A stretch of 64,000 bases of DNA, taken from Blautia hydrogenotrophica DSM 10507 (GTDB taxonomy: Bacteria > Bacillota > Clostridia > Lachnospirales > Lachnospiraceae). Position numbers and translations under genes: made by a program. Location of the stretch: NCBI RefSeq assembly GCF_034356035.1, contig NZ_CP136423.1:2852001-2916000 (forward strand), written 5' to 3'. Each line of letters begins with the position of its first letter. Within the stretch, counting starts at the first letter, position 1. The notes below the pieces were generated by a model. It did no database searches, was not told the DNA's origin, and saw only the letters and a list, made by a program, of their open reading frames with translations. Shown here one piece after another: positions 55,974-64,000 of this stretch.

Positions 55974-57837
55974 ACTGTTTCCTCGTCTGTTTGTCTGCCT
56001 CCAGCGGTCTCAAAGAATAGTTCCACTTCGTCAGGGACAGATTCTTATTGTAATAGGGGTCTCCCTGTTTTAGAATTTTTAACCAGTGGCTGCGCATATA
56101 TTCGATTTCTGTTTGAAAGCGACGTACCTTTTTTTTGTCGTCCTCAGCACCCCTGGTCTTAGACTCCATATGATACAACTCCGCATAGGGGTCATAGACC
56201 ACCAACCAACCATGTTCCCGAACCTTCAGGCACAAATCCACATCGTTAAACGCTACGGACAGCTCCTGCGTAAACCCTCCGACTTCCTGAAAAACACTGC
56301 GTTTTATCATCATGCAGGCCGCTGTCACCGCTGACATATCCTGCAACAGAGAAGCCTTGTGCAGATAACCCGTCCGACTCCTAGGCATATCGGTAAACAG
56401 ATGACCCGCCACACCTCCAAGTCCCACCACACAGCCCGCGTGCTGAATGGTATCGTCCGGGTAATAGAGCTTCACACCTACCGCTCCTACCTCCGCTCTC
56501 TGACACACTCCAAGCATCTCTTCCATCCAGTCCGGAGTGATGACAGTGACGTCGTTGTTCAGAAACAGCAAATACTCCCCAGCAGCATACCTAGCCCCAT
56601 AGTTGTTGATGGCTGAATAGTTAAACTCCCGATCCCAATGGACTACCTTTAAATTCTCATGTTCTTGTTCCAATACCTTGTAATAGTCAAAAATCTCACT
56701 GGATGTGCTGTTATTCTCAATGATAATAATCTCGTAATTCGAATAGGTAGATTTCTCCCAGATGGACTCTAGACACTCCTGAAGAGATTGCTTTTCATCC
56801 TTATTGGGAATAAGAATTGAGATCTTTTCCTCCTTTTTCAATGGATATTTCACCCGGTAAAATCCATAGTCTTTCGTGTGGCTCACAGTTCCGCTCACCT
56901 GCATACGCTTCAAATGCGCCTCAATCGCCCTCTTCCCTGCCTCAAAAGCGTACATCTTGCTGGCCGGATTGTCCGCCGTGGATGCCCTGTGAGTCCGCCA
57001 GTGATAGAGGATCTCCGGCACATGGGCCACTTTTTTGGCAACCTCCACACATCGGAAAATGAAATCATAGTCCTGTGCGCCGTCAAACTCTCTGCGAAAG
57101 CCTCCCACCTGTTCCACCAGACTTTTACGCACCACAAAAAAATGACAGATATAGTTATTCGATCTGAGCAAATCCAGATTAAAATCCGGCTTCAAGTGAG
57201 GCTGAAAATGCTCACCCAGGTCCATCGTCACCTTATCCTCATCCGTATAGACCACATCCGTGTCCTTCTCCTGCAAAGCCTGAACCACCTCGTAGAGCGC
57301 ATTAGGCGCCAGCAAGTCATCGTGGTCCAAAAGTCCTAAAAACTCTCCTTTCACCATGGCAAAAGCCCGGTTGGTGTTCTCTGCAATCCCCAGGTTCTCC
57401 TTCAAATTTTCGAACCGGATTCTTGGGTCCTCCTGGGCAAAACGGTTCAGTACTCTGCTCATTGCTTCATCCTGAGGACTTCCGTTGGCAATGCACAGCT
57501 CCCAGTTTTCATAGGTCTGCTCCTGCACAGAATGTATCATCTGGCACAGAAACTTCTCAGGTGTCCGGTAAGCCGGCACCACGATACTGATCAGCGGTGC
57601 ATAGGAAAACCGTCTCTTTCTCTGCTTTCTCAGGTTCTCCTGCGTGGGAACATACGCCTCATACCAGGGGCCATATGGAATCTCTTCCGGCTCAAAACGT
57701 TCATGCAGTCTCACCCAAAATTCTTTCGGCCCATAGTGCTTCAGATAGCGAAGACCTTTTTGAACGGTATACGGAGAGAGTTTTCCAAGCATTCGGCCCC
57801 ACTGAATCTTTCCGCCCGCTTTCTTATCTATTCCCAT
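55939..57837 (-). CDS. Two-domain GT2 glycosyltransferase
   Basis: A 632-residue protein with two GT2 domains in series. The first (about 82-290) has ISIVVPAYRTP, LLDHDDLL and GAQDYDFIFR. The second (about 340-570) has ISILIPNKDE, FNYSAINNYGA, LFLNNDV and FNDVDLCLKVREHGW. Each has its own acidic metal motif, so it may add two different sugars. An N-terminal basic region of about 80 residues precedes them. AAGGAG lies 5 nt before the ATG. Confidence 0.93.
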   Translation of the reverse strand: MGIDKKAGGKIQWGRMLGKLSPYTVQKGLRYLKHYGPKEFWVRLHERFEPEEIPYGPWYEAYVPTQENLRKQRKRRFSYAPLISIVVPAYRTPEKFLCQMIHSVQEQTYENWELCIANGSPQDEAMSRVLNRFAQEDPRIRFENLKENLGIAENTNRAFAMVKGEFLGLLDHDDLLAPNALYEVVQALQEKDTDVVYTDEDKVTMDLGEHFQPHLKPDFNLDLLRSNNYICHFFVVRKSLVEQVGGFRREFDGAQDYDFIFRCVEVAKKVAHVPEILYHWRTHRASTADNPASKMYAFEAGKRAIEAHLKRMQVSGTVSHTKDYGFYRVKYPLKKEEKISILIPNKDEKQSLQECLESIWEKSTYSNYEIIIIENNSTSSEIFDYYKVLEQEHENLKVVHWDREFNYSAINNYGARYAAGEYLLFLNNDVTVITPDWMEEMLGVCQRAEVGAVGVKLYYPDDTIQHAGCVVGLGGVAGHLFTDMPRSRTGYLHKASLLQDMSAVTAACMMIKRSVFQEVGGFTQELSVAFNDVDLCLKVREHGWLVVYDPYAELYHMESKTRGAEDDKKKVRRFQTEIEYMRSHWLKILKQGDPYYNKNLSLTKWNYSLRPLEADKQTRKQYEKSDGDYTKL

Positions 57838-57931
57838 GTCTACTCCTTGTTTTCTTTTTATTGTAATCGCCGGGCGGCTATATCATACATTGCTGTTTGT
57901 ATAACATCCGCCGCCGGCACTCTCGTTTTTC

Positions 57932-57970
57932 ATAATACCATTCCCTATTAGTTTTTGCAAGAAAGGGAAT
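57932..57970 (-). promoter_or_regulatory. Promoter of the glycosyltransferase pair with inverted repeat
   Basis: TTGCAA (57955-57960), 17-nt spacer and TATTAT (57932-57937) on the minus strand. Arms ATTCCCT (57940-57946) and AGGGAAT (57964-57970) flank the -35 and could be an operator. Confidence 0.65.
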
Positions 57971-57990
57971 ACTAGTACAGCGCCAAAATA

Positions 57991-58323
57991 GTAACTATTC
58001 GTTACCGTTCAGATCTTCAATATTCCGCGAGGTGTTTTTGCACATTTTGTACAAAAATCTCGAGATATACTCGCGCCAAACTGTCGTTTCCAGCAGTCTG
58101 TGTGCATCGTGAAGCGCGTTACTGCTTACGGCATACAAGTGAGTGAACAGTAATACCTATTCAGCCAGCAAGCTCAGATTCGCACCTGCCGTTGCTTTTC
58201 ACCGCATACGCGTTGGAATCTTCGCTTATGACTAAGCGCCATATGTCTGATAAACCCAAACTTCCTCTCAAATGAGCCTGCTCTTCATTTTTGACCTTAT
58301 CAGGTGCATGGCTGAATAGTTAC
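57991..58323. mobile_element. MITE-like family 1 element interrupted by a family 2 element
   Basis: The outer ends are GTAACTATTC (57991) and ATGGCTGAATAGTTAC (58308-58323). The left terminal repeat is split at 58000 by a 158-bp insertion. Removing 58001-58164 restores GTAACTATTCAGCCA. The interior (58165-58323) matches the element at 45448-45621 in reverse orientation. Confidence 0.75.
58001..58158. mobile_element. MITE-like element, family 2 (158 bp), nested
   Basis: Ends GTTACCGTTCA and TGAACAGTAATAC are imperfect inverted repeats. It is flanked by the direct repeat CTATTC (57995-58000 and 58159-58164), as expected for a target-site duplication. Confidence 0.7.
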
Positions 58324-58335
58324 TCAAAATATCTT

Positions 58336-58364
58336 TTGCCCCTGGCATCATAATATGATACAAT
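58336..58364 (+). promoter_or_regulatory. dacA (first copy) promoter
   Basis: TTGCCC (58336-58341), 17-nt spacer and TACAAT (58359-58364). The leader of about 80 nt contains the 32-nt palindrome at 58380-58411. Confidence 0.6.
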
Positions 58365-58379
58365 AAAACGAAGCATTTT

Positions 58380-58411
58380 GTAACTATTCAGGCATATGGC
58401 TGAATAATTAC
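58380..58411 (+). repeat. Minimal family 1 palindrome in the dacA leader
   Basis: GTAACTATTCAG and CTGAATAATTAC face each other around 8 nt, as if the two ends of a family 1 element had been joined with loss of the interior. It would form a hairpin in the dacA mRNA leader. Confidence 0.7.
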
Positions 58412-58451
58412 AATACTTTCTATAGTAATACGATAATATCGGAGGTCAACT

Positions 58452-59681
58452 ATGAAAAGATCAAAACTGTTGACAGGTCTGCTGTCTCTCGGACTCACCG
58501 CTGCCTTGCTGAATCCATTTTCTGTCCTGGCCACTGCCGAAGGCGCTGCAGCGGACACCGGGATTGCCACTAACAGCATCGAGGGCTGGCCACAGGGACC
58601 TGACATCACTTCCAACGCGGCAGTCATTATGGAAGATTCCACAAACACAATTCTCTATGCAAAAAATAAAGACGCGGCTCTTTATCCTTCCAGCATCACC
58701 AAGATTATGACTACCTTAATCGCGCTGGAAAACAGCAGCCTGGCGGATACCGTCACTATGACACAGACTGGCACGGCTGCTTCCGGCAACGGCAGTGTCA
58801 GCCTAAATGCCCAGGTGGGAGAGACCTTCACCATGGAACAGTGTCTGTACGCCATCATGCTAGGGTCCGCCAACGACATCAGCACTCAAATAGCAGAGCA
58901 GGTAGGCGGCTCGGTGGAAAATTTTGTCACGATGATGAACCAGAAGGCCAAAGATTTAGGATGTACCAACACCAATTTTACGAATCCCACCGGTCTTCCT
59001 GATGAAAAACAGACTTCCACTGCCTATGATCTGGCCCTGATTATGCAAGCCGCTCTGAAAAACGAAAGTTTTCAGACGATCGCCTCAGCGATGACCTACA
59101 CCATACCGGCTACCAACCTCACCTCGGCTGAGCGGAACCTGACCAATAACTTTCCTCTGAGTACAGCCACCAGCGCCTCTTACTATGAGGGAACTCTTGG
59201 CGGAAAATCCGGCTATACAGAGGCCTCCGGCAGTACACTGGCCGCTGGAGCTTCCAGAAATGGCACCACCTTGATTTGCGTCGTACTCTCCGGTACCGAA
59301 CAGCAGGTGCCGCCGGAAGCCATCACCTTGCTGGACTACGGTTTTTCTAACTTCCAGACAATCTCCGTAACGGACGAGCTGAACACGATTTCCGGTGGAA
59401 CTGCCGTGATACCGTCCACCGCCTCCGCTGACGATGTGACTGTGGAGAATACGGGCACTACCGACGATGGCATCAGCCAGCAGTTCACCTACCATGGAAC
59501 TCCTGTGGGAACTGCCGTCGTGGACGAGGAGGAAGACTCCCCTGGTCCCAGCGCCGATACCCAAGCCTCCAAAGCGAAAGAGGATCCGCTATCCCCGCTT
59601 CCATTCGTGCTGATCTTTGGCGCCGGAATCGTTTTGTTAGGACTTCTGGGATACCTGATGCGAAAAGTCATAAAATCATAG
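58452..59681 (+). CDS. Serine-type D-Ala-D-Ala carboxypeptidase (PBP5/DacA type), copy 1
   Basis: Trims the terminal D-Ala from stem peptides outside the membrane. The 409-residue protein has a signal peptide (1 to about 30), SITK (81-84), SAN (about 139) and GGKSGYT (about 250) as the three catalytic motifs, a short C-terminal beta domain, an acidic linker and a C-terminal membrane segment in place of the usual amphipathic helix. GGAGGT is 6 nt before the ATG. It is followed by a paralogue after 55 nt. Confidence 0.94.
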   Translation: MKRSKLLTGLLSLGLTAALLNPFSVLATAEGAAADTGIATNSIEGWPQGPDITSNAAVIMEDSTNTILYAKNKDAALYPSSITKIMTTLIALENSSLADTVTMTQTGTAASGNGSVSLNAQVGETFTMEQCLYAIMLGSANDISTQIAEQVGGSVENFVTMMNQKAKDLGCTNTNFTNPTGLPDEKQTSTAYDLALIMQAALKNESFQTIASAMTYTIPATNLTSAERNLTNNFPLSTATSASYYEGTLGGKSGYTEASGSTLAAGASRNGTTLICVVLSGTEQQVPPEAITLLDYGFSNFQTISVTDELNTISGGTAVIPSTASADDVTVENTGTTDDGISQQFTYHGTPVGTAVVDEEEDSPGPSADTQASKAKEDPLSPLPFVLIFGAGIVLLGLLGYLMRKVIKS

Positions 59682-59736
59682 TATATGAGGATTTTGCTTC
59701 CTCAATCATACAAGACAGAAATAAGAGGAAATAAAG

Positions 59737-60960
59737 ATGAGAAAAAGAAGAAAAAAGATTGCGGCCGCTCTGGTACTTTGTGTCTCACTCCTTAGCAGTC
59801 CGTCGGTCCTCGCCGCCGCAATCACCACAAATTCCATCGCCGGCTGGCCCCAGGGGCCGGAAATCGTCGACGAGACCGGGGTCTTGATGGAGGCTGAGAC
59901 GGGAACCATTTTGTATGACAAGGGAATGGACCAGAGAATGTACCCAGCCAGCACAACAAAAATCATGACGGCGCTGGTGGTTCTGGAAAACACGGAAGAT
60001 CTCCAGACCAAAATCACCTTCACGGAGACCGGCACCAAAGAAGTGACTCCCGACAGCGCCAATATCCAGGCGCAGCTGGGGGAGGAGCTGACCGTGGAGC
60101 AGTGCCTGTACGCCAGCCTGCTGGCGTCGGCCAACGAGGTGTCCAGCCAGCTGGCGGAGTTCGTGGGCGGCACCAAGGAGCATTTCGTGGAGATGATGAA
60201 CCTGAAAGCCCAGGAGCTGGGCTGTTCAGACACACATTTTACCAATCCCAACGGGCTTCCTGATGAAAACCATTACACCACAGCCCATGATCTGGCTCTG
60301 ATTATGCAGGCCGCAATTCAAAACGAAACCTTCCGCGAAATTGAGTCCACCCAGACTTACACCATACCGGCCACCAACAAGACGGCCACTCCCCGGAATC
60401 TGACCAATCACCACGCAATGTTAGTCAGCGGCAATCCTTCGTATTATGAAGGTGCTTTCGCCGGCAAGACCGGCCACACGGACGCGGCCAAGGATACCCT
60501 GGTCACAGCCGCCGAAAAAAACGGTATGACATTGATCTGCGTAGTCCTCAAGTCTGACAACGGACAGGTGGTGGCAGATACCATCAATCTTTTCAACTAT
60601 GGCTTTGAGCAATTCCAAAGGCTTCCTATGACTGAGAAAGATGAGACGAAATCCGGCGGTTATGCTATCGTACCCAAGAACATAACCAAAGACCAGGTTC
60701 AAGTTCAGGAGAACGCTGACGGAGAACTAATCCAACAGACTTACACCTGGCAAAACGTCCAGGTGGGCAGCGCAGCTGTGGAAAAGGTCACTCCGACCCC
60801 CACACCCCAGCCAGAGAAAAAAGCCCCTGCTGACACCCAGGAGGAACCCAAACCCTATTTGGCGGATTCCACTTTGTCCCTGGTCATCATTGGAGCTTTG
60901 TGTCTCTTAATTTTGATTGGCCTTTCGGCGATCGTAATAAAACTGAAGAAGAAAAAGTAG
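59737..60960 (+). CDS. Serine-type D-Ala-D-Ala carboxypeptidase (PBP5/DacA type), copy 2
   Basis: A 407-residue paralogue of the preceding gene with the same architecture: signal peptide (1 to about 27), STTK (72-75), SAN and AGKTGHT, a Thr/Pro linker and a C-terminal membrane segment ending in lysines. The third motif differs (KTG against KSG in copy 1). Positions 60061-60180 are strikingly G+C rich (81 of 120 bases by hand count) compared with about half in the flanks. The 3' end overlaps the convergent membrane-protein gene by 54 nt. Confidence 0.94.
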   Translation: MRKRRKKIAAALVLCVSLLSSPSVLAAAITTNSIAGWPQGPEIVDETGVLMEAETGTILYDKGMDQRMYPASTTKIMTALVVLENTEDLQTKITFTETGTKEVTPDSANIQAQLGEELTVEQCLYASLLASANEVSSQLAEFVGGTKEHFVEMMNLKAQELGCSDTHFTNPNGLPDENHYTTAHDLALIMQAAIQNETFREIESTQTYTIPATNKTATPRNLTNHHAMLVSGNPSYYEGAFAGKTGHTDAAKDTLVTAAEKNGMTLICVVLKSDNGQVVADTINLFNYGFEQFQRLPMTEKDETKSGGYAIVPKNITKDQVQVQENADGELIQQTYTWQNVQVGSAAVEKVTPTPTPQPEKKAPADTQEEPKPYLADSTLSLVIIGALCLLILIGLSAIVIKLKKKK

Positions 60961-63261
60961 GTACAGTGCCCAGAAGACGGCGCTGAGCTTCAGTCCCTGC
61001 TCCAGCAGAGGCGGGGAAAATTCTAACTGCAGACGATGGCTTCCTGCCGGAACTTTGATTCCCAGGAATCCTAAGTCTGCTTTTTCTATCTCCTGTTCTT
61101 CTCCGTCCAGATAAATTTTCCAGCCGTTTTCATAGGGAATCTTAAACACTGCATATCCATTTTTCTCACTGGTCACCCAGCCGGAAATCTCTGACTCCTT
61201 TTTCGGCGAGTTCAGGAAAATTCTGCTCTCGTTTTCATCCTCCGGAATCTTATCGATACTGTCATAGTTCTGCCCGTTCTCCAACACAATTGCCCTGTTC
61301 AGAATATCCACGCTGTTCTCCCCATCGCAGAGCTTGCGAAAACTTTCTTCGGAGATGGACACGGTCTGCACCGTCCCGATACAGGCGGAGTTTGTGTTTT
61401 TATAAAGACGGACATCCCCGAACCTCTTCACCAGTTTGTAGCCGTACTGACTCATACCCGCATCCTTGGACAGCACATAGCGTACCCCGCAAAAAGCTGC
61501 GAATTCAGAATCCTCGGCCACCTTGACGAACTGGTAATGATTCGTGTCAGAATACATCAATCCGGGGTAACAGGTCTGTACAAAATCCTTCAGATTCCCG
61601 TTCATTGTAGAATTATAAGTGCTGATTCCCCGGTATTCCTGGGCGAGGGAATCCATACAGGCTGTCGCTCCCACGTAGGCTTTCTCCACACGGCAGAACT
61701 CCGGGTCCGTAGCCCGGACATAGTTCAGGGCCTGCTGAATGTCCCGGCTGTACAGCTCCCCGAAATATTCCGGGTCGCCTTTTTTCAGAGAAACCCGATC
61801 CACAAAACAGGCATTCCCCTCCGATACCATGTTCACCACCACGGCCAGAGCCAAAATCCCATAAAGCCCTCTGCGAAAGCTCTCCCGCTTTACCAAAGCC
61901 ATGCACAGGACTGCCGCCGCCATGATTTCTCCAGTCATGGCCAGAATACTAGCGTTGGTCTTGTGCCCCACGAAGAAGGAGCGGTCATAGCCCAGGTGAT
62001 AGACCTTTATCATCAGCAGCGTCGTAAGCGCCAGGCCCACATAGCTGATCTTTCCGGTCTCCATCAGCCAGTCCAACATCCAGGCGATCACAATCGTAAA
62101 TATCGGAATAAACAGAAACGTATATCTGCTGAAGGGCTGGGTAAATCCATTAAAGACAATTCCTCCCAGCGGCAGCAACAAAGCTAGTCCGATCACAACC
62201 GCAGTCACATAGCCGAGTACTTTTCTCCTGGTGGACAGCTTCGTCCTCCACAGGATAAAAAGATACTGAACTCCCAGAATCACAAACAGAGTCGAGGTAA
62301 AGACCACAGGGTCCTCATAGTAATTCAGATACCCTGCATAGCCGGACACATTTTCCACAGCCATCCCCCGCAGGTTGCTGGAAAAAAAGCGGTCTAAAAG
62401 CGTCCCATAGTAGACACTGGGATAAGGCGCCAACCCTCCCAGGATTCTGGACACCAAAGAAGTCTCACTCTCCAGCCTGGAAGACACGCCAAAGATCACG
62501 GCAGCCGTAGGCATGAGAATCGCAAGGCTCATTCCCACCCCCAATAGAATGCTGCCGCAGGAGGAAAGAAACAGACGTATTTTCGTCTTTACTCTCTCCT
62601 GCTCCATCATCAGAAGCCGCACGATCAGGTAACAGCCCACCAATATCATGCTCATATAGGCCAGATAAGTGCTGTAGACAGCCGTTGCACAGACCATCAG
62701 CGGAAACAACGGCGTGATCTTCTTTTTCTGAAGGGAGCGCTCCAAGAGGAAAAGAAGCACTGGTACATAGACGGTAATCATCCCGAATTGGTAGTGCTGT
62801 CCCCAGACAATTAGAAAGCCGTTCAGCCCATAAATATATGCCGCCAGAAATTTCGCTCTCTCGGAAATTCCATAGTATCCCAGTAGATGGTACATGGCCG
62901 CTCCTGCCAGCAAAATCCGCCCCAGCTGAATCCACACCAGGTAATAGACCATATGCTCAGGCCCCGTGATGACTCCCAGCAGATACAGCAGAATCAAGGA
63001 GGGGTCAAACAGGTTCAGATTGAACATATTTGTCCCAAAGCCGTTGGTGAAATCCCACCAGGAAAAGCTGCCCCTGCGGATATGGTTCACAATCGTCTGG
63101 TAGTGCATCGTGTACTGCTGCCAGGTATCATTGCCGGAGTCATTGAACACCGGCAGGTCTCCTCCAAAGATATACCTCCAGTAAATACACAAGCCGCTGA
63201 CGAGCAGAGCCGCCAGCAGCAGGAGCTTGGTTTTTTGTTCTTTTGTCTTGATAAACTTCAT
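60907..63261 (-). CDS. YfhO-family polytopic membrane protein
   Basis: The 784-residue protein has about 12-14 hydrophobic segments in its first 490 residues, a large extracellular region (about 490-750) with a beta-rich end, and a final membrane segment followed by YYDRRKANQN. It matches the YfhO family, GT-C-like proteins thought to add sugars to wall polymers or lipoteichoic acid outside the membrane. The N-terminal loop has GDLPVFNDSGNDTWQQY, with the acidic residues expected in GT-C folds. It lies 21 nt after rmlD. Confidence 0.88.
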   Translation of the reverse strand: MKFIKTKEQKTKLLLLAALLVSGLCIYWRYIFGGDLPVFNDSGNDTWQQYTMHYQTIVNHIRRGSFSWWDFTNGFGTNMFNLNLFDPSLILLYLLGVITGPEHMVYYLVWIQLGRILLAGAAMYHLLGYYGISERAKFLAAYIYGLNGFLIVWGQHYQFGMITVYVPVLLFLLERSLQKKKITPLFPLMVCATAVYSTYLAYMSMILVGCYLIVRLLMMEQERVKTKIRLFLSSCGSILLGVGMSLAILMPTAAVIFGVSSRLESETSLVSRILGGLAPYPSVYYGTLLDRFFSSNLRGMAVENVSGYAGYLNYYEDPVVFTSTLFVILGVQYLFILWRTKLSTRRKVLGYVTAVVIGLALLLPLGGIVFNGFTQPFSRYTFLFIPIFTIVIAWMLDWLMETGKISYVGLALTTLLMIKVYHLGYDRSFFVGHKTNASILAMTGEIMAAAVLCMALVKRESFRRGLYGILALAVVVNMVSEGNACFVDRVSLKKGDPEYFGELYSRDIQQALNYVRATDPEFCRVEKAYVGATACMDSLAQEYRGISTYNSTMNGNLKDFVQTCYPGLMYSDTNHYQFVKVAEDSEFAAFCGVRYVLSKDAGMSQYGYKLVKRFGDVRLYKNTNSACIGTVQTVSISEESFRKLCDGENSVDILNRAIVLENGQNYDSIDKIPEDENESRIFLNSPKKESEISGWVTSEKNGYAVFKIPYENGWKIYLDGEEQEIEKADLGFLGIKVPAGSHRLQLEFSPPLLEQGLKLSAVFWALYLLFLLQFYYDRRKANQN

Positions 63262-63282
63262 GCCACCCTCATCTCCATAGAC

Positions 63283-64000
63283 CTAACCGCGGATGATCTT
63301 CAGATAGCGGGACAGGGCATCCTGCCAGGAAGGCAACCGCTGAAATCCCATGGCTTCCAGTTTGTCCTTATTCATCCGGCTGTTGTGCGGCCTCCTCGCC
63401 TTCGCCTGGAACTGCTCGCTGGTCACCGGGACCACCTTCACATCCACGCCTGCCTGACGGAAGATCTCTTTCGCAAACTCATACCAGGTACACAGACCTT
63501 CGTTGGTGGCGTGGTAACGCCCATATTTTTCCGTCTCGATCATGTCCACCAAAAGCCTAGCCAGATCGTAGGTGTAGGTTGGAGAACCCACTTGATCGTC
63601 CACCACGGTAATCGTGTCGTGATTCTGAGCCAAATTCAGCATCGTCTTGATAAAATTCTTGCCGTTGACACCGAAGACCCAGGCAATACGGACAATGAAA
63701 TACTTGTCTAGATTTCTCTCTACTGCCAGCTCTCCTTCATACTTCGTCTGCCCGTATACGTTCAGCGGGTCTCTCTCATCATCCGGCTCCCAAGGGCGCT
63801 CTCCCTCCCCGTCAAATACATAGTCTGTGCTCAGATAGACCATTGGCAGATCTAATCTTTTGCAGACCTTCGCAATATTCTCAGTTCCTTCCGCGTTTAC
63901 TCTGCGGCAGAGCTCCACGTTATCCTCCGCTGCATCCACGGCTGTGTAGGCCGCACAGTGAACGACCTTGTCCACCTGGGCTTTGGTAATTACCTCATCT
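63283..64000 (-). CDS. rmlD: dTDP-4-dehydrorhamnose reductase (5' part outside the window)
   Basis: RmlD makes dTDP-L-rhamnose in the last step of the pathway. The visible 239 residues lack the N-terminal nucleotide-binding glycine motif, which lies beyond 64000. Visible motifs are VVHCAAYTAVDAAEDN, YLSTDYVFDG, the catalytic VYGQTKYEGE (YxxxK) and RIAWVFG, and a C-terminal RPHNSRMNKDKL. It indicates rhamnose in the polymer made by the neighbouring glycosyltransferases. Confidence 0.95.
   Translation of the reverse strand, partial: DEVITKAQVDKVVHCAAYTAVDAAEDNVELCRRVNAEGTENIAKVCKRLDLPMVYLSTDYVFDGEGERPWEPDDERDPLNVYGQTKYEGELAVERNLDKYFIVRIAWVFGVNGKNFIKTMLNLAQNHDTITVVDDQVGSPTYTYDLARLLVDMIETEKYGRYHATNEGLCTWYEFAKEIFRQAGVDVKVVPVTSEQFQAKARRPHNSRMNKDKLEAMGFQRLPSWQDALSRYLKIIRG

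Noticed and set aside
56603..56618. GGCTGAATAGTTA, almost a family 1 MITE end
   Set aside because: It lies in frame within the two-domain glycosyltransferase and encodes the conserved FNYSAINNYGA motif, so the resemblance is chance.

Overview
The window looks like a chromosomal segment of a Gram-positive Clostridia bacterium, most probably of the family Lachnospiraceae (inference from gene order and protein character: a dcw cluster with two adjacent class B penicillin-binding proteins, a prpC-prkC-rsgA-rpe-thiN block, DUF1540 and YugP proteins, a meso-DAP type MurE, moderate G+C). Almost all genes are on the minus strand. The plus strand carries only carbamate kinase, a small membrane protein, two tRNA-Leu genes and two tandem D-Ala-D-Ala carboxypeptidases. 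There is no phage, insertion sequence with a transposase, or CRISPR array; the mobile component consists of short non-autonomous inverted-repeat elements.

Layout. 0.1-3.8 kb: a MocR-type regulator, the infC-rpmI-rplT translation operon (infC apparently starts at ATT) and a DUF1540 protein. 3.9-17.5 kb: the division and cell-wall (dcw) cluster, transcribed mraZ-rsmH-ftsL-pbp-spoVD-like-mraY-murD-ftsW-murA-ftsQ-ftsZ, with a promoter followed by MraZ-box repeats at its head and a separate promoter before ftsZ. 17.9-20.1 kb: lgt and ychF. 20.2-33.6 kb: a compact run murE-priA-def-fmt-yugP-rsmB-rlmN-prpC-prkC-rsgA-rpe-thiN linking peptidoglycan precursor synthesis, translation quality functions and Ser/Thr kinase signalling. 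33.7-36.4 kb: a large surface VWA protein. 37.3-45.4 kb: carbamate kinase, glpK, uppP and carAB. 45.4-46.7 kb: two kinds of MITE-like element, a small membrane protein and duplicated tRNA-Leu genes. 46.7-50.9 kb: a divergent signal-peptidase-II-like protein, a zinc-ribbon protein, clpX and an HtrA protease. 51-64 kb: a surface-polysaccharide locus (initiating sugar phosphotransferase, three GT2 glycosyltransferases, an LCP ligase, a YfhO-type membrane protein, RmlD) with two divergently transcribed DacA paralogues.

How it fits together. Most genes serve the cell envelope. MurA, MurD, MurE, MraY and UppP make and recycle lipid-linked peptidoglycan precursors. FtsW, the two PBPs, FtsL, FtsQ and FtsZ form the division machine, the DacA enzymes trim the stem peptides, PrkC/PrpC presumably sense muropeptides, and Lgt plus the LspA-like protein relate to lipoproteins. 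The distal polysaccharide genes, with RmlD, suggest a rhamnose-containing wall polymer attached by the LCP enzyme.

Most interesting non-coding signals: a 12-bp-arm hairpin that holds the Shine-Dalgarno of the SpoVD-like gene and ends in a T-run directly before its ATG; a nested MITE insertion whose removal restores an intact terminal repeat; dispersed double-hairpin repeats; a candidate orphan small RNA with a C-rich single-stranded region; and acidic Tyr/Asp/Gly/Ser tandem-repeat tails on FtsQ and the LCP protein.
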